64,000 nt of DNA, taken from positions 35,380-99,379 of the forward strand of contig JAAURJ010000005.1 in the NCBI GenBank assembly GCA_012032285.1, read 5' to 3'. Shown here in pieces: positions 28,153-38,160 of this stretch. The notes beneath the pieces were generated by a model. That model worked only from the letters and a program-made list of their open reading frames with translations, had not been told where the DNA came from and ran no database searches. This DNA comes from Sphingomonadales bacterium. GTDB lineage: Bacteria > Pseudomonadota > Alphaproteobacteria > Sphingomonadales > Sphingomonadaceae. The position numbers were made by a program, and so were the translations under genes. The stretch's first letter is position 1; the number at the start of each line of letters is the position of its first letter.

Positions 28153-29973
28153 TTAAGCCGCTTCTTTTTTCCGGCTCGCTTTTTTGCGTTCATTGGGATC
28201 AAGGATCGCTTTGCGTAAACGGATGGATTTGGGGGTGACTTCGACCATTTCATCATTGTCGATATAGGCAATCGCCTGTTCCAGCGTCATGCGCCATGGC
28301 GGCGTCAGGCGGATAGCATCATCTTTTCCGGTCGAGCGGAAGTTGGTCAGCTGTTTCGATTTCATTGGATTGACTTCCAAATCCTCTGGTTTTGCGTTCT
28401 CGCCGATGATCATGCCTTCGTATAATGGTTCGCCCGGGCTGATCATCAATATGCCGCGTTCTTCCAATGGACCCAGCGCATAGGCCACCGCCTCGCCATT
28501 GCCGTTGGAGATCAGCACGCCATTTTTGCGGCCGCCAATATTGCCCTTATGCGGTCCATATTTTTCGAACAAGCGGTTCATGATACCGGTTCCGCGCGTG
28601 TCGGACAGGAATTCACCATGATAGCCGATCAGGCCGCGTGACGGCGCGATAAAGCTGATCCGTGTTTTGCCGCCGCCCGATGGGCGCATATCGGTCATTT
28701 CACCTTTGCGCTCGGCCATTTTTTCGACAACCGTGCCAGAGAATTCATCATCAACGTCAATGACAACGCTTTCATAAGGTTCGGTTTTTGCGCCGCTTTC
28801 ATCTTGACCGAACAGCACGCGGGGACGGGATATACCCAGTTCAAATCCTTCGCGCCGCATGGTTTCAATCAACACGCCAAGCTGTAATTCACCGCGGCCT
28901 GCGACTTCGAAACTGTCCTTGTCGGCGGCCTCTGTGATCCGGATGGCAACATTGCTCTCGGCTTCGCGGAACAAGCGGTCGCGGATCATCCGGCTGGTTA
29001 CTTTATCGCCTTCACGGCCCGCCATGGGCGAATCGTTGACCGAAAAACGCATTGATAAGGTCGGCGGATCAATAGGCTGTGCCTGCAAAGGTTCGCTGAC
29101 GCTGATGTCGGCAATGGTATCGGCCACGGTCGCGGTGGTTAGGCCCGCGAGAGAGATAATGTCGCCCGCTTTGGCTTCTTCGACAGGAATGCGTTCCAAT
29201 CCGCGAAAGGACATGATTTTGGAGGCACGGCCGGTTTCTACTTTTTTGCCATCGGGGTTTAGCGCGTGAATTTGCTGGTTGACCTTCACCCGGCCCGACA
29301 GGACAAGACCGGTTAGGATACGGCCTAGAAAATTGTCACGGTCCAACAAAGTGACGAGCATCTTAAACTCACCGTCCACATCGGCTTTTGGTTCGGGGAC
29401 ATGGGCAACGATCGTTTCGAACATCGGTGTCAAATCACCCTCACGCGCACTTGATTCAAGCGAGGCGTAACCATTACGACCAGAGGCGAACAACACAGGG
29501 AAATCAAGCTGTTCATCCGTTGCATCGAGCGAAACAAACAGGTCGAACACCTCGTCCAAAACTTCTTGTATCCGTTCGTCAGGGCGGTCGATTTTATTAA
29601 CCACGACAATCGGACGCAGGCCGAGTGCGAGCGCTTTGCCGGTCACAAATTTTGTTTGCGGCATGGCGCCTTCTGAAGAATCGACAAGCAGGATAACACC
29701 GTCGACCATCGACAAAATACGCTCCACCTCTCCGCCAAAATCGGCGTGTCCGGGCGTATCGACGATGTTGATCCGTGTCCCCTGCCATTCGACACTGGTG
29801 CATTTAGCCAGAATCGTAATGCCGCGTTCTTTTTCCAGATCATTGCTGTCCATCGCCCGTTCTTCGACCCGCTGATTGTCGCGGAATGTGCCCGATTGGC
29901 GGAACAGCTGATCAACAAGGGTGGTTTTGCCATGATCGACGTGGGCAATGATGGCGATATTGCGCAAAGACAT
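28153..29973 (-). CDS. typA: ribosome-associated translational GTPase TypA/BipA
   Basis: EF-G-like GTPase that binds the 70S ribosome and acts in 50S assembly and stress or low-temperature growth. Visible are the G1 loop [13 protein letters not shown], the G2/G3 elements GITILAKC and [15 protein letters not shown]4 NKID, and the C-terminal TypA-specific domain with [19 protein letters not shown] and [11 protein letters not shown]. The length of 606 is normal. A monocistronic layout is likely. The 271 bp between its start and the SBF gene hold no gene I can support. Confidence 0.97.
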   Translation of the reverse strand: MSLRNIAIIAHVDHGKTTLVDQLFRQSGTFRDNQRVEERAMDSNDLEKERGITILAKCTSVEWQGTRINIVDTPGHADFGGEVERILSMVDGVILLVDSSEGAMPQTKFVTGKALALGLRPIVVVNKIDRPDERIQEVLDEVFDLFVSLDATDEQLDFPVLFASGRNGYASLESSAREGDLTPMFETIVAHVPEPKADVDGEFKMLVTLLDRDNFLGRILTGLVLSGRVKVNQQIHALNPDGKKVETGRASKIMSFRGLERIPVEEAKAGDIISLAGLTTATVADTIADISVSEPLQAQPIDPPTLSMRFSVNDSPMAGREGDKVTSRMIRDRLFREAESNVAIRITEAADKDSFEVAGRGELQLGVLIETMRREGFELGISRPRVLFGQDESGAKTEPYESVVIDVDDEFSGTVVEKMAERKGEMTDMRPSGGGKTRISFIAPSRGLIGYHGEFLSDTRGTGIMNRLFEKYGPHKGNIGGRKNGVLISNGNGEAVAYALGPLEERGILMISPGEPLYEGMIIGENAKPEDLEVNPMKSKQLTNFRSTGKDDAIRLTPPWRMTLEQAIAYIDNDEMVEVTPKSIRLRKAILDPNERKKASRKKEAA

Positions 29974-30244
29974 TTGAATAAACCTTTTGGGAGCGGGGCG
30001 ACCTTGTGCCCCCCGATATTGGTCGCGCCCTTAGCGCGGTTTTTATTGCAGCGCAACAAGGGATGCACCTCAATGCTCTTCAATGCGCCTCAAAGCATAA
30101 GCGGGCTTGGCCAGAAACAGCGAAGAAAATATTTTTTATGAACGGTGCCATGCGAACTATGGGCGTTTTTTGGCCGAAACAGTGAAAGCCAATCTGTATA
30201 AAAGCGGGTTGCCATTTTCACTGTGTCAAGGCAACGCGAAAAAT

Positions 30245-31201
30245 ATGGCCAGGATCATCCCCGATAGATTTTTGCTGATGCTGTTTACTGCCTTATGCAC
30301 CGGCTGGCTGTTACCGGTGCGCGGACAGGCGCTGGAGGCGGCGCAATATATTGTTTTTGCAGGCGTGTTCCTGCTATTCTTTCTCCACGGCCTGCGCCTG
30401 CCGCGAGGGGAAATGGCAAAAGCGGCGCGAAGCTGGCGGGTCCAGGCGGCGATGGCCGCTTTTGTCTTTATTGCGATGCCGCTGGCCGGATGGGCATTAG
30501 CGGTGCTTGCGTCTGCGGCGCTGCCGCCGCTGCTGCTCGCCGGTTTGATCTATACCGCAATTCTTCCCTCCACCGTGCAATCGGCGATTAGTTATAGCTC
30601 TATTGCGGGCGGTAATGTTGCGGCATCGGTAATTGGCGCCGCGCTGTCCAATCTTATTGGGATAGTGTTGACGCCTGCGCTTGCCGCTCTTTTGCTTGGA
30701 GCGGCGGGTGTTGGAATGGACGGCAACATCGTCACCAAAATCGCGCTCATGCTGCTCCTCCCCTTTGCGCTTGGACAATGGGCGCAGGGGATATTCGGCA
30801 CATGGGCGGTACAGCTGAAAAAGCTGCTTGGTTTTTTTGACAAGGGCGTGATTTTGCTCGCCGTCTATATCAGCTTTTCCGGCGCGGTGGTATCGGGCGC
30901 TCTCCTGCAACTGGACGCGGAAATATGGTTGGCGCTCGTCCTTGTGCTTGCTTTGCTGCTGCTCTTCGCCTTTGCCAGCACGATGCTGTTTGGCGGGTTG
31001 CTGCGGCTTGACCAAGCGGACAGGATCAGCCTGATCTTTACAGGCGCGCATAAAAGCATTGCAACAGGGGCGCCGATGGCGGCGATATTGTTCGGGGATC
31101 AGGCAGGGCTGATCATCCTACCCGCCATTGCCTATCACATGGCGCAGCTGCTCATCAGCGCCCTGCTTGCCAGTCGGTTAGCCAGCAAAGCCGCGCATTA
31201 A
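30245..31201 (+). CDS. bile acid:sodium symporter family protein (SBF-like, YfeH type)
   Basis: Polytopic membrane protein of about ten helices over 318 residues. It matches the SBF-like family by the N-terminal PDRFLLMLFTALCTGWLLPVRG, the IYTAILPSTVQSAISYSSIAGGNVAASVIGAALSN stretch and the C-terminal FTGAHKSIATGAPMAAILFG crossover region. Substrate unknown; the bile-acid name is historical. I start at ATG 30245, since the upstream 46 codons of open frame are not membrane-like. Convergent with the FtsX-like gene, 2 bp apart. Confidence 0.87.
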   Translation: MARIIPDRFLLMLFTALCTGWLLPVRGQALEAAQYIVFAGVFLLFFLHGLRLPRGEMAKAARSWRVQAAMAAFVFIAMPLAGWALAVLASAALPPLLLAGLIYTAILPSTVQSAISYSSIAGGNVAASVIGAALSNLIGIVLTPALAALLLGAAGVGMDGNIVTKIALMLLLPFALGQWAQGIFGTWAVQLKKLLGFFDKGVILLAVYISFSGAVVSGALLQLDAEIWLALVLVLALLLLFAFASTMLFGGLLRLDQADRISLIFTGAHKSIATGAPMAAILFGDQAGLIILPAIAYHMAQLLISALLASRLASKAAH

Positions 31202-31203
31202 AA

Positions 31204-33711
31204 TTATAAGCTGCGCAGTGCCTGTGCCGGTCGGGCCGCCAATATGGGCAACGATCCGGCCAAGCCAAGCAGGAAAGTTATGCCCGCCCCGCCCAATAAT
31301 GTCACCGCCAGCACAGCATAATCGGGAGCAAATTTGAAATCGAAAATCTGCACAATTACATACCAACCCGCCGCCATACCAAGACCAAGAGACAATAGCC
31401 CCAGCAACAATGCCAGAAACGCATATTCAATCGCTTGTGCCGCCAAAATCTGGCTGCGGGTGGAACCTAAAAGTTTTAATATCACGCTGTCATAGATACG
31501 GCCTGCGCGACTGGCGGCGATTGCGCCCACCAGCACTGCGATACCGGCGAGGATCGCAATAGAGGCTGCCGCGGCAATTGCTTGCGCCATTTGGGTGAGT
31601 AGCCCGGTGATTTGTGTCACCACTTCGCCCACTTCTATCAGCGATGAGGATGGGAAAGCAGGCGGTATGGATTTGGCAAGCGCCGCCTCTGCCGCTTTGG
31701 GCACGGTCAGCGTCGCCACCATATTATGCGGCGCGGCATCGAGCGATCCGGGTGAAAACACCATCACGTAATTCAGCCCGAAATTATCCCATTCCACCTT
31801 GCGCAACGATGCAATTTTCGCCGACACCTCGACACCGAGCAGGCTGATGACAATATCATCGCCCACGCCCACGCCCAGCGAAGAGGCGACCTCCTCTTCC
31901 ATGCTAAGCAGCGGCGCCCCGCGATAATTTGCGTTCCACCATTTGCCCGCAGTGATTTCGCTGCCCGGCGGTAAAGCCGCACTATATGTCAGGCCGCGGT
32001 CGCCGTTCAGCACCCATGCGCCGGGCGGCAACTCTTCCAGATCATCGACACGCTGCCCGGCAAAGGCGATAATACGACCGCGCAGGGCAGGGATCATGTT
32101 AATCTCTGCATCCGGTGCAATGCCCGCCACCACTGTGCGAAACCGCTGTGCATCACTGCGCGGTATGTCGAGAGCAAAAAACTAGGGGCGCGTTCGGGGA
32201 CGCTTCGGGCGAGTTTCATTGTTTATACTGGTTTGTATGGTGGCAAGCGTGGTGAACAGGGTAAGGCCAAGGCCGAGCGCGACGACCAGCGCCTGCGTCT
32301 GTGCACCGGGACGATGCAAATTGGCGAGAGCGAGGCGTAAAAGCGGCCTTTTGGGGCGCGGCAGACGCATCGCAACCCAGCGCAAGGCATAAGCGATGGC
32401 CGTCAGGATCAGCAGCAGCGTAAAAGCAGCGGCGATAAAACCTGCTGAAAATAGCGGCTCTCGTGCCGTTGAAATGGCGAGCGCGATGATGGCTGCAATA
32501 GCGGCAGTTATACCTATCATGCTCCTTTTATCCGCTCTGGCTTTTATATCGCTTACTGCCCGGAAAAGCCCAGCGGCGGGTATGGTGCGGGCGCGGGCCA
32601 GCGGCGGCAGGGCAAAAGCAACAGCAATAAGCACACCGTAAACCGCGCTGACCAACAACGGCACAGGGTAAATCGAAAAACCGGCGGGGACCGGCAATAA
32701 ATCGCCGATAACCAGGCCGATAGCTTGAGGCGCGATGCTGCCGGTCATCAGGCCAGCCCATATGGCGATGGCGGCAACGGCCATGATCTGGATCATGAAA
32801 ATACGGAAAATCATTGCGCTGTCTGCGCCGGTGACCTTTAACGTTGCAATACTTGTCCTTTTGCTTTCCAGATAGCTGCCTACGCCATTGCCCACGCCAA
32901 TACCGGCAATGACCAAAGCAGCAAGCCCGACCAGCGTTAGAAACTGCCCCATACGCTCAATAAACCGCCTTGTGCCGGGTGCGCCGTTGCTTCTGTCGGT
33001 AATTTCAAACCCGGCTGAGGGAAAGCGGCTTTCGATCGCTTTGACGGTTGCTGCAGGATCGGCTGATCGCGGCAATTTGATTCGGTATTTCGCTTGGAAC
33101 AGGCTGCCTGGCTGGATCAATTTGGTGTCGGGCAAGGAGGCAAGACTGATGATCGCTACTGGACCCAGCGTAAATCCTTCGCCCAGCCGGTCTGGTTCTT
33201 TGCCAATAATCCCGGCAACGGTGAATGTGGCCTCACCAAAACGCACAGTCCCCCCGGCTCTGATATTCAGCCGTTCGGAAAGTGTTGGGCCGATATAAAT
33301 CTGCCCTTTTGCCGGCGCTTTGACCGTAAGGCCATCTGACAGGGTTAGCGTCCCGTAAAAAGGATAGGCATTGTCGATAGCTTTCAACTCGGCGAGCAGG
33401 CTGTCCTTATCCGGTCCGCCAATCGCCATTGCGCACAGCCGAACCGTTTCCGATAGCTGGCCCATAGAGCGAAAAGCCGAAAGTTCTTCTGCACTGGCCA
33501 TACGCTGCGCGGTTTCCACCTCGACATCGCCGCCCAATAGGCTTTGCCCGCGATTTGATAGCTCAGTGGCGATACCCGCGGTCAGGCTTCCGATCGCAGC
33601 AAGGGTCGCAACGCCCAGAAACAGGCATATAGCCAAAAGACGCAGCCCGCGTATCCGGACGCTCAAATCGCGGCGGGCAATATGCCATGCAATAGCCCAT
33701 AGCCGGATCAA
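31204..33711 (-). CDS. FtsX/YbbP-like ABC transporter permease (two compensating indels)
   Basis: Large permease partnering the LolD-like ATPase; homologues act in release of lipoproteins or hydrophobic molecules at the inner membrane. The first part has an N-terminal helix and an MacB-like periplasmic domain followed by FtsX helices (LVGLAALVIAGIGVGNGVGSYLESKR). The second part repeats the periplasmic and FtsX domains. The two parts are in the same frame but separated by a stop at 32183-32185. The intervening segment read in a shifted frame gives LARSVPERAPSF and then FALDIPRSD, typical of the family. An extra A at 32214-32216 plus a missing base at 32176-32181 explains it. TTG 33711 overlaps the LolD stop and is the likely start. 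Confidence 0.87.
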
Positions 33712-34379
33712 GCGGTTTGCTCCACGATCACGCCATTTTGCATGGTGACGATGCGATCGCATCTTTTTGCCAATTCAGGATCATGGGTGATTATCAGCAA
33801 GGTGGCGTTCAATTCTGCCCGTCGGGTGAAGAGCAGGTCGATAATTCCTGCGCCGGTTTCGCTGTCCAAATTGCCCGTGGGTTCATCGGCGAAGATGATT
33901 TTCGGCATCGCCGCCATGGCACGGGCAATGGCTACGCGCTGCTGTTCTCCGCCCGAAAGCTGTGAAGGATAATGGTCCACGCGGTGGCCAAGGCCGACCA
34001 CGTTCAATTCGCGCTCCGCATCCTGAAAGGCATCGCTCATGCCTGCCAGCTCCATGGGGATGGCGACATTTTCAAGCGCAGTCATCGTCGGTAGCAGGTG
34101 AAATGCCTGAAGCACCACGCCGATGCGGCCGCGTCTTGCACGGGCGAGTTCATCCTCGTTCATGGCGCCGAAATCCATGCCTGCGACTTCGACGGTCCCG
34201 CTTGTCGCTTGCTCAAGGCCCGCAAGCACCGCCATAAGTGAGCTTTTGCCTGACCCCGACGGACCGAGCAACGCGATGCTGCTTCCATAGAGGACAGACA
34301 GGTCAACGCCCCGCAAAATCTGAACCGGCGCATCCTTTGCGCCCAGAGTAAGCGTGACATTTGATGCGCGGATTGCCAT
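33708..34379 (-). CDS. ABC transporter ATP-binding protein (LolD/YbbA family)
   Basis: Cytoplasmic ATPase that powers the adjacent permease. Walker A GPSGSGKSSLM, signature LSGGEQQRVAIARA and Walker B IIFADEPTGNLD are intact in a 223-residue protein typical of the MacB/LolD group. The ATG at 34379 is preferred over the upstream TTG at 34409. Its stop overlaps the permease start by 4 bp. It is divergent from the GDSL esterase gene, the same neighbourhood as E. coli ybbA-tesA. Confidence 0.95.
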   Translation of the reverse strand: MAIRASNVTLTLGAKDAPVQILRGVDLSVLYGSSIALLGPSGSGKSSLMAVLAGLEQATSGTVEVAGMDFGAMNEDELARARRGRIGVVLQAFHLLPTMTALENVAIPMELAGMSDAFQDAERELNVVGLGHRVDHYPSQLSGGEQQRVAIARAMAAMPKIIFADEPTGNLDSETGAGIIDLLFTRRAELNATLLIITHDPELAKRCDRIVTMQNGVIVEQTA

Positions 34380-34422
34380 ATCCGTTTCGTGAGTATTGGA
34401 AAGCGACAAAGGAGAGGCCCCG

Positions 34423-35133
34423 TTGGTTAATTATGCTGATCTGCGAAATATATTGCTATATGGGGCGCTCTTGCTCCTATTCCAAGGGCTTACCGCTTGC
34501 GATGCTGCACAAGTGCCGGAACAGGCAAGGCAAGGACAGCAAGATACAGCGGCAGGCAAGGCAGAACAGAGCCGGTTGGTGGTGGCTTTCGGGGATAGCC
34601 TATATGCCGGGTATCAGCTTGACCCAAAACAGGGCTTTGCCCCGCAGCTGCAAGCGGCCCTGCGCGACAAAGGCTTTGGGGTGACTGTGTTAAACGCCGG
34701 GGTTTCGGGCGACACGACGGCGGCGGGCTTGGCGCGGCTCAGTTTCGTTCTCGATAACGCCCCGCAAGAAGTGGAAATGGTGATATTGGGCCTTGGCGGC
34801 AATGATATGCTGCGCGGTATTCGGCCCGAAGAAACCCGCGCCAATTTAACCGCAATGATGGAGGAATTGAAACGGCGCAAAATCGATGTCGTCCTGACCG
34901 GTATGGTCGCAGCGCCCAATTTGGGGGCGGCCTATGCGAGCAAATTTAATCCGATATACACTGATCTTGCCAAGGAATATGATGCACCGCTTTATCCTTT
35001 TTTCCTTGACGGCGTGGTCACCGACAAAAGATTGATGCTGGCCGATGGTATCCATCCGAATAGCGATGGTGTGGGCAATATTGTCAGTAAAATCGAACCG
35101 ATCATTGCCGCCGCGCTTACGGCCAATGAATAA
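34423..35133 (+). CDS. GDSL-family arylesterase / lysophospholipase lipoprotein (TesA-like)
   Basis: SGNH hydrolase with block I AFGDSLYAGY, block II GVSGDTTAAGLARL, block III GGNDMLRG and block V DGIHPNSDG, giving the Ser-Gly-Asn-His set. An N-terminal hydrophobic stretch ends in the lipobox GLTAC, so it is probably membrane-anchored in the periplasm. No ATG fits; TTG 34423 has a good Shine-Dalgarno (aaaggagag) 7 bp upstream and is chosen over TTG 34396. The divergent ABC pair is a conserved neighbour in proteobacteria. Confidence 0.9.
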   Translation: MVNYADLRNILLYGALLLLFQGLTACDAAQVPEQARQGQQDTAAGKAEQSRLVVAFGDSLYAGYQLDPKQGFAPQLQAALRDKGFGVTVLNAGVSGDTTAAGLARLSFVLDNAPQEVEMVILGLGGNDMLRGIRPEETRANLTAMMEELKRRKIDVVLTGMVAAPNLGAAYASKFNPIYTDLAKEYDAPLYPFFLDGVVTDKRLMLADGIHPNSDGVGNIVSKIEPIIAAALTANE

Positions 35134-35253
35134 GCTTTTGACCGGCTGTCTTATAAAAACAACACACCAGAAGCCGGATTGACTTGAAATCCGCCTGTTT
35201 TCTCTCCATCTTGGCCGGAGGAGCCAGAAACCGTCCCTAGTGAAGAGGAATTT

Positions 35254-36459
35254 ATGTCAACCGAAACTGTGACCGCCACCGAAACCGAATTGAAATTAAC
35301 CCCGCCCGATCCGGTGCCGGTGGTTGCCGCCGAACAATCGGCAGGACTGGTGCCGGTTACAGATGAGCAGAAAAGCAAGCTGCAACAACGAGTTGAAAGC
35401 TATATCGAAGATTTGATTGCGCAGGATGTAAATAGCCCCGAATTTGGTAAGCGTGTCGACCAACTGACCAATATGGGGCGCAAGGAGATTATGGACGCGG
35501 CGGGGCATAGCAACCGTTTCCTTGATAAACCCATCCGCACCATGGACGGTGATAGCGGTGTCGGCGCGGATTTGGCTGAATTGCGCCGGACTGTGGAGGA
35601 TCTTGATCCGTCCAAAAAGGGCAATTTGATGACCAAGGAAAAATTGTTCGGCATTATCCCCTGGGGAAATAAGCTGCGCAATTATTTTGATAGCTACCAA
35701 AGCTCGCAAAGCCATATCAGCGCGATCTTGGCCCGGCTAGCCAATGGCAAGGACGAATTGCTGATGGATAATGCCGCGATTGATGTCGAGCGGCAAAATC
35801 TCTGGCAAGCCATGGGCAAGCTGGAACAAATGATCGTGATGTCCAAGCAATTGGACGCCAAGCTGGAGGAAAAAGCAGCGGAGCTGGACGCTTCCGACCC
35901 CAAAAAGGCAAAGGCGGTTCGCGAATCAGCGCTCTTCTATGTTCGTCAGCGCACACAGGATCTGCTCACCCAAATGGCGGTGACGGTGCAGGGCTATTTG
36001 GCGCTCGATCTTGTAAAAAAGAATAATGTGGAACTGGTCAAGGGCGTGGACCGCGCATCAACCACTACCGTAGGCGCACTGCGCACGGCCGTTACCGTAG
36101 CACAGGCGATGACTAATCAGCGGTTGGTGTTAAGCCAGATTAATGCGTTAAATGAAACCACAGCCGGGCTGATCGACAGCACCGGCACTTTGCTGCGCGA
36201 AAATACCGGCGCAATCCATGAACAGGCGGCGAATAGCACCATACCGTTAGAAACGTTGAGCCGTGCGTTCCAGAATATCTATGACACAATGGACGCGATC
36301 GACACCTTTAAGATGAAGGCGCTCGACCATATGAAGCAAACATCGGAGGCGCTTGACAAAGAAGTGCAGAAATCCAAAGGCTATATCGCCCGCGCCGAAG
36401 GACAGGCGCAAGGATTGGGCAGCAGTGATAGCAACTTGCTGAGCGCATTGGAGGGGTGA
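35254..36459 (+). CDS. telA: toxic anion resistance protein, TelA family
   Basis: A 401-residue, largely helical cytoplasmic protein of the TelA/YceH family, linked to tellurite and other toxic anion or antibiotic tolerance, with unknown mechanism. Family features are the FLDKPIRTM segment, FGIIPWGNKLRNYF, the VTVQGYLALDLVKKNN block and repeated coiled-coil-prone helices in the C-terminal half. A gaagagg site precedes the ATG. Followed after 1 bp by an XpaC-like gene, the usual partner. Confidence 0.93.
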   Translation: MSTETVTATETELKLTPPDPVPVVAAEQSAGLVPVTDEQKSKLQQRVESYIEDLIAQDVNSPEFGKRVDQLTNMGRKEIMDAAGHSNRFLDKPIRTMDGDSGVGADLAELRRTVEDLDPSKKGNLMTKEKLFGIIPWGNKLRNYFDSYQSSQSHISAILARLANGKDELLMDNAAIDVERQNLWQAMGKLEQMIVMSKQLDAKLEEKAAELDASDPKKAKAVRESALFYVRQRTQDLLTQMAVTVQGYLALDLVKKNNVELVKGVDRASTTTVGALRTAVTVAQAMTNQRLVLSQINALNETTAGLIDSTGTLLRENTGAIHEQAANSTIPLETLSRAFQNIYDTMDAIDTFKMKALDHMKQTSEALDKEVQKSKGYIARAEGQAQGLGSSDSNLLSALEG

Positions 36460-36460
36460 A

Positions 36461-37173
36461 TTGGCCAATATTGCTGCACAATCCGATGAGACTATCCGCG
36501 CGGCAGGCAATGCCCTGCGTAACCAGAGAATCGCGCCCATTGGCATGAAGAGTCAGCGCTTCGCAAAGCGCATTTTTGGGGCAAAGTCCGCAACGCCGCA
36601 TTGGCGGTTGGGGCAGTGTTAATCGGTGCAGGCATTGTTGGCGCAGTGATTGACGGCATTGGTTTTTGGGGTGTGATGATCACCGGTATCGCAGGTGCAG
36701 CAGCAGCCTATGTTTTGATGCGCTATCCCGATATGCCGATGCCAACAACCGAAAGCCTGAGGATAAGCGATTTGGAAACGCTTGCCGGGAAAACCGAAAT
36801 CTGGCTGGAGGCGCAGCAGCCGCTTTTGCCCGCGCCTGCGGTGAAGATCATGCAGGATATTGGTGTCAGGCTGGATCAACTCGCGCCGCAGCTATCAACG
36901 TTGAATGAAGGTGATCCAGCGGCACGCGAGGTGCGCAAATTGGTGGGCGAACATTTGCCCGAATTGATCAACGGCTATAAACGCATCCCCGCCCATTTGA
37001 AACAGCAGGATAATAAGGGTAAAACACCGGAAGAACAGTTGGTCAACGGGCTTAAGCTGATCGACCGAGAGATTGAAACCGTCACCGGCCAGATAGCAAG
37101 GGGCGAGCTGGATAAACTGGCGATACGCGACCGCTATCTGGAACTTAAATATGATGGCGCGGGCCAGGAATAG
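36461..37173 (+). CDS. XpaC-like membrane protein, partner of TelA (frameshifted)
   Basis: The N-terminal part read from TTG 36461 gives AANIAAQSDE-type basic sequence up to SQRFAKRIF, then runs out of frame. The downstream frame starts WGKVRNAALAVGAVLIGAG with two membrane helices, followed by a soluble helical domain to 37173. Adding one T to the five-T run at 36573-36577 joins them. Similarity is to the 5-bromo-4-chloroindolyl-phosphate-hydrolysis (XpaC) family, which commonly accompanies TelA; assignment rests mainly on this layout and topology. Confidence 0.65.
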
Positions 37174-37174
37174 C

Positions 37175-37196
37175 TGGCTCCCCGGTAAGGAGCCAC
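37175..37196 (+). other. hairpin containing a 13-bp match to the tRNA-Gln 3' end
   Basis: Six-base arms ggctcc and ggagcc flank a ccggtaa loop just after the XpaC-like stop. Within it 37179-37191 (tccccggtaagga) is identical to 37923-37935 in the tRNA-Gln gene. It may be a weak terminator or an attachment-site remnant; no T-run follows. Confidence 0.4.
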
Positions 37197-37266
37197 ATCA
37201 CTATTTCATTGAGTAGCATCTAGTCCCAAAAGGGCCGAAAAAATACTGTATTTCAATGTGTAACTA

Positions 37267-37350
37267 TCTCACAATGTCTCATAGCTTCTCAAACTAGCTT
37301 GACATTTTTGTTGTGTAAGTGTGGTGTAAACTCTCAATAAAAAGTTGAGA
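37267..37350 (+). promoter_or_regulatory. operator-like array and promoter upstream of the HTH gene
   Basis: tctc occurs at 37267, 37277 and 37287 with exact 10-bp spacing, directly before a TTGACA (37299-37304). A fourth copy belongs to an inverted repeat, ctcaa-taaaaag-ttgag (37334-37350), around the expected start of transcription. Helical phasing suggests cooperative protein binding, perhaps autoregulation by the gene product. The -10 is poor (tggtgt or tgtaaa). Confidence 0.5.
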
Positions 37351-37388
37351 TACTAGGTCCGTAAAAAACAGCTTGATTGGAATTCGAG

Positions 37389-37826
37389 ATGAGTTTAGCG
37401 CTTGCATCACTTGACGAATCCAGCCGTCAGGAAAGCATCGGAGGGAACATGGGGGGTATTCGCCAAGGCTCACGCGAGCGGGCCTTTGCCAAGCGGCTTG
37501 AGCAGGCATTGGACAACCACCCCCGGTGCCCTGACGATTATGGCCGACTTACTTGGGTCATGCGGGAACTCTCGCATCAACGGATCGAAGTCACGATCGA
37601 AACCGTGCGCCGCTGGCTGACTGCCGTTTCGATGCCGCGCCGTCCCAAGATGACCGCACTCGCAAAAATTCTTGGTGTTGATGAAACATGGTTAGCGATG
37701 GGCGTCCAGCCGGTCGACAGCAACGCTGCGCTCAAGGCCCAAGAGGTACAAGACGTGCTTCGTCAGATCGAAGAACTTACCGACAACGAAGAAATCAAGG
37801 AAATCATCGCGAGAACTCGCCATTGA
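37389..37826 (+). CDS. helix-turn-helix transcriptional regulator, phage-repressor-like
   Basis: A 145-residue protein with a DNA-binding domain in the middle (about residues 28-100): RAFAKRLEQALD, YGRLTWVMRELSHQRIEVTIETVRRWLTAVSMPRR and LAKILGVDETWLAMG. This resembles the HTH of XRE/CI-type regulators in which the recognition helix contains ETVRRWL. The C-terminal tail is acidic and helical (EVQDVLRQIEELTDNEEIKEII). There is no peptidase or ligand domain. ATG 37389 is chosen. It stands alone between xpaC-like and tRNA-Gln, with its own repeat-rich promoter. Confidence 0.7.
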   Translation: MSLALASLDESSRQESIGGNMGGIRQGSRERAFAKRLEQALDNHPRCPDDYGRLTWVMRELSHQRIEVTIETVRRWLTAVSMPRRPKMTALAKILGVDETWLAMGVQPVDSNAALKAQEVQDVLRQIEELTDNEEIKEIIARTRH

Positions 37827-37829
37827 TAT

Positions 37830-37853
37830 TTGTTGGGTAAATTGTTGGGTAAA
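37830..37853 (+). repeat. 12-bp tandem repeat (2 copies of ttgttgggtaaa)
   Basis: Two perfect adjacent copies three bases after the HTH stop codon, between the HTH gene and tRNA-Gln. Confidence 0.9.
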
Positions 37854-37918
37854 GCTAACCGTATGCTTCCCGAAATCGCAATAACTAATTGAAATACAAA
37901 ATGATAATCGAAAAGCAT

Positions 37919-37992
37919 TGGTTCCCCGGTAAGGATTCGAACCTCAATAGACGGAGTCAGAGTCCGTAGTCTTACCGTTAGACGACCGGGGA
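37919..37992 (-). tRNA. tRNA-Gln (anticodon CTG)
   Basis: The minus-strand cloverleaf has acceptor stem TCCCCGG/CCGGGGA, D-arm GTCT/AGAC, anticodon stem ACGGA/TCCGT with loop CTCTGAC (anticodon CTG, reading CAG), T-arm with GTTCGAA, discriminator A and an encoded CCA at 37919-37921. About 74 nt. The 168 bp from here to ppx hold no gene. Confidence 0.95.
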
Positions 37993-38160
37993 ACAGGTGC
38001 ACGCAAATGCTTGGGCTAAGCCGGCTTGTCAAGCCCCCTGATCAGGGATGGTTGATGAAATGCGGGCAATATGCGCATTAAAGTTGAAATTTTAACCGGT
38101 TCAGCTTAGCTTGCTTGTCAGGTACCAAAGCGGTCTTTCGTTTTGGATAGAAGATAAGAA

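Noticed and set aside
37175..37992. Prophage or integrative element
   Set aside because: No integrase, excisionase or structural gene; only a repressor-like gene and a 13-bp repeat, so kept as a weak hypothesis only.
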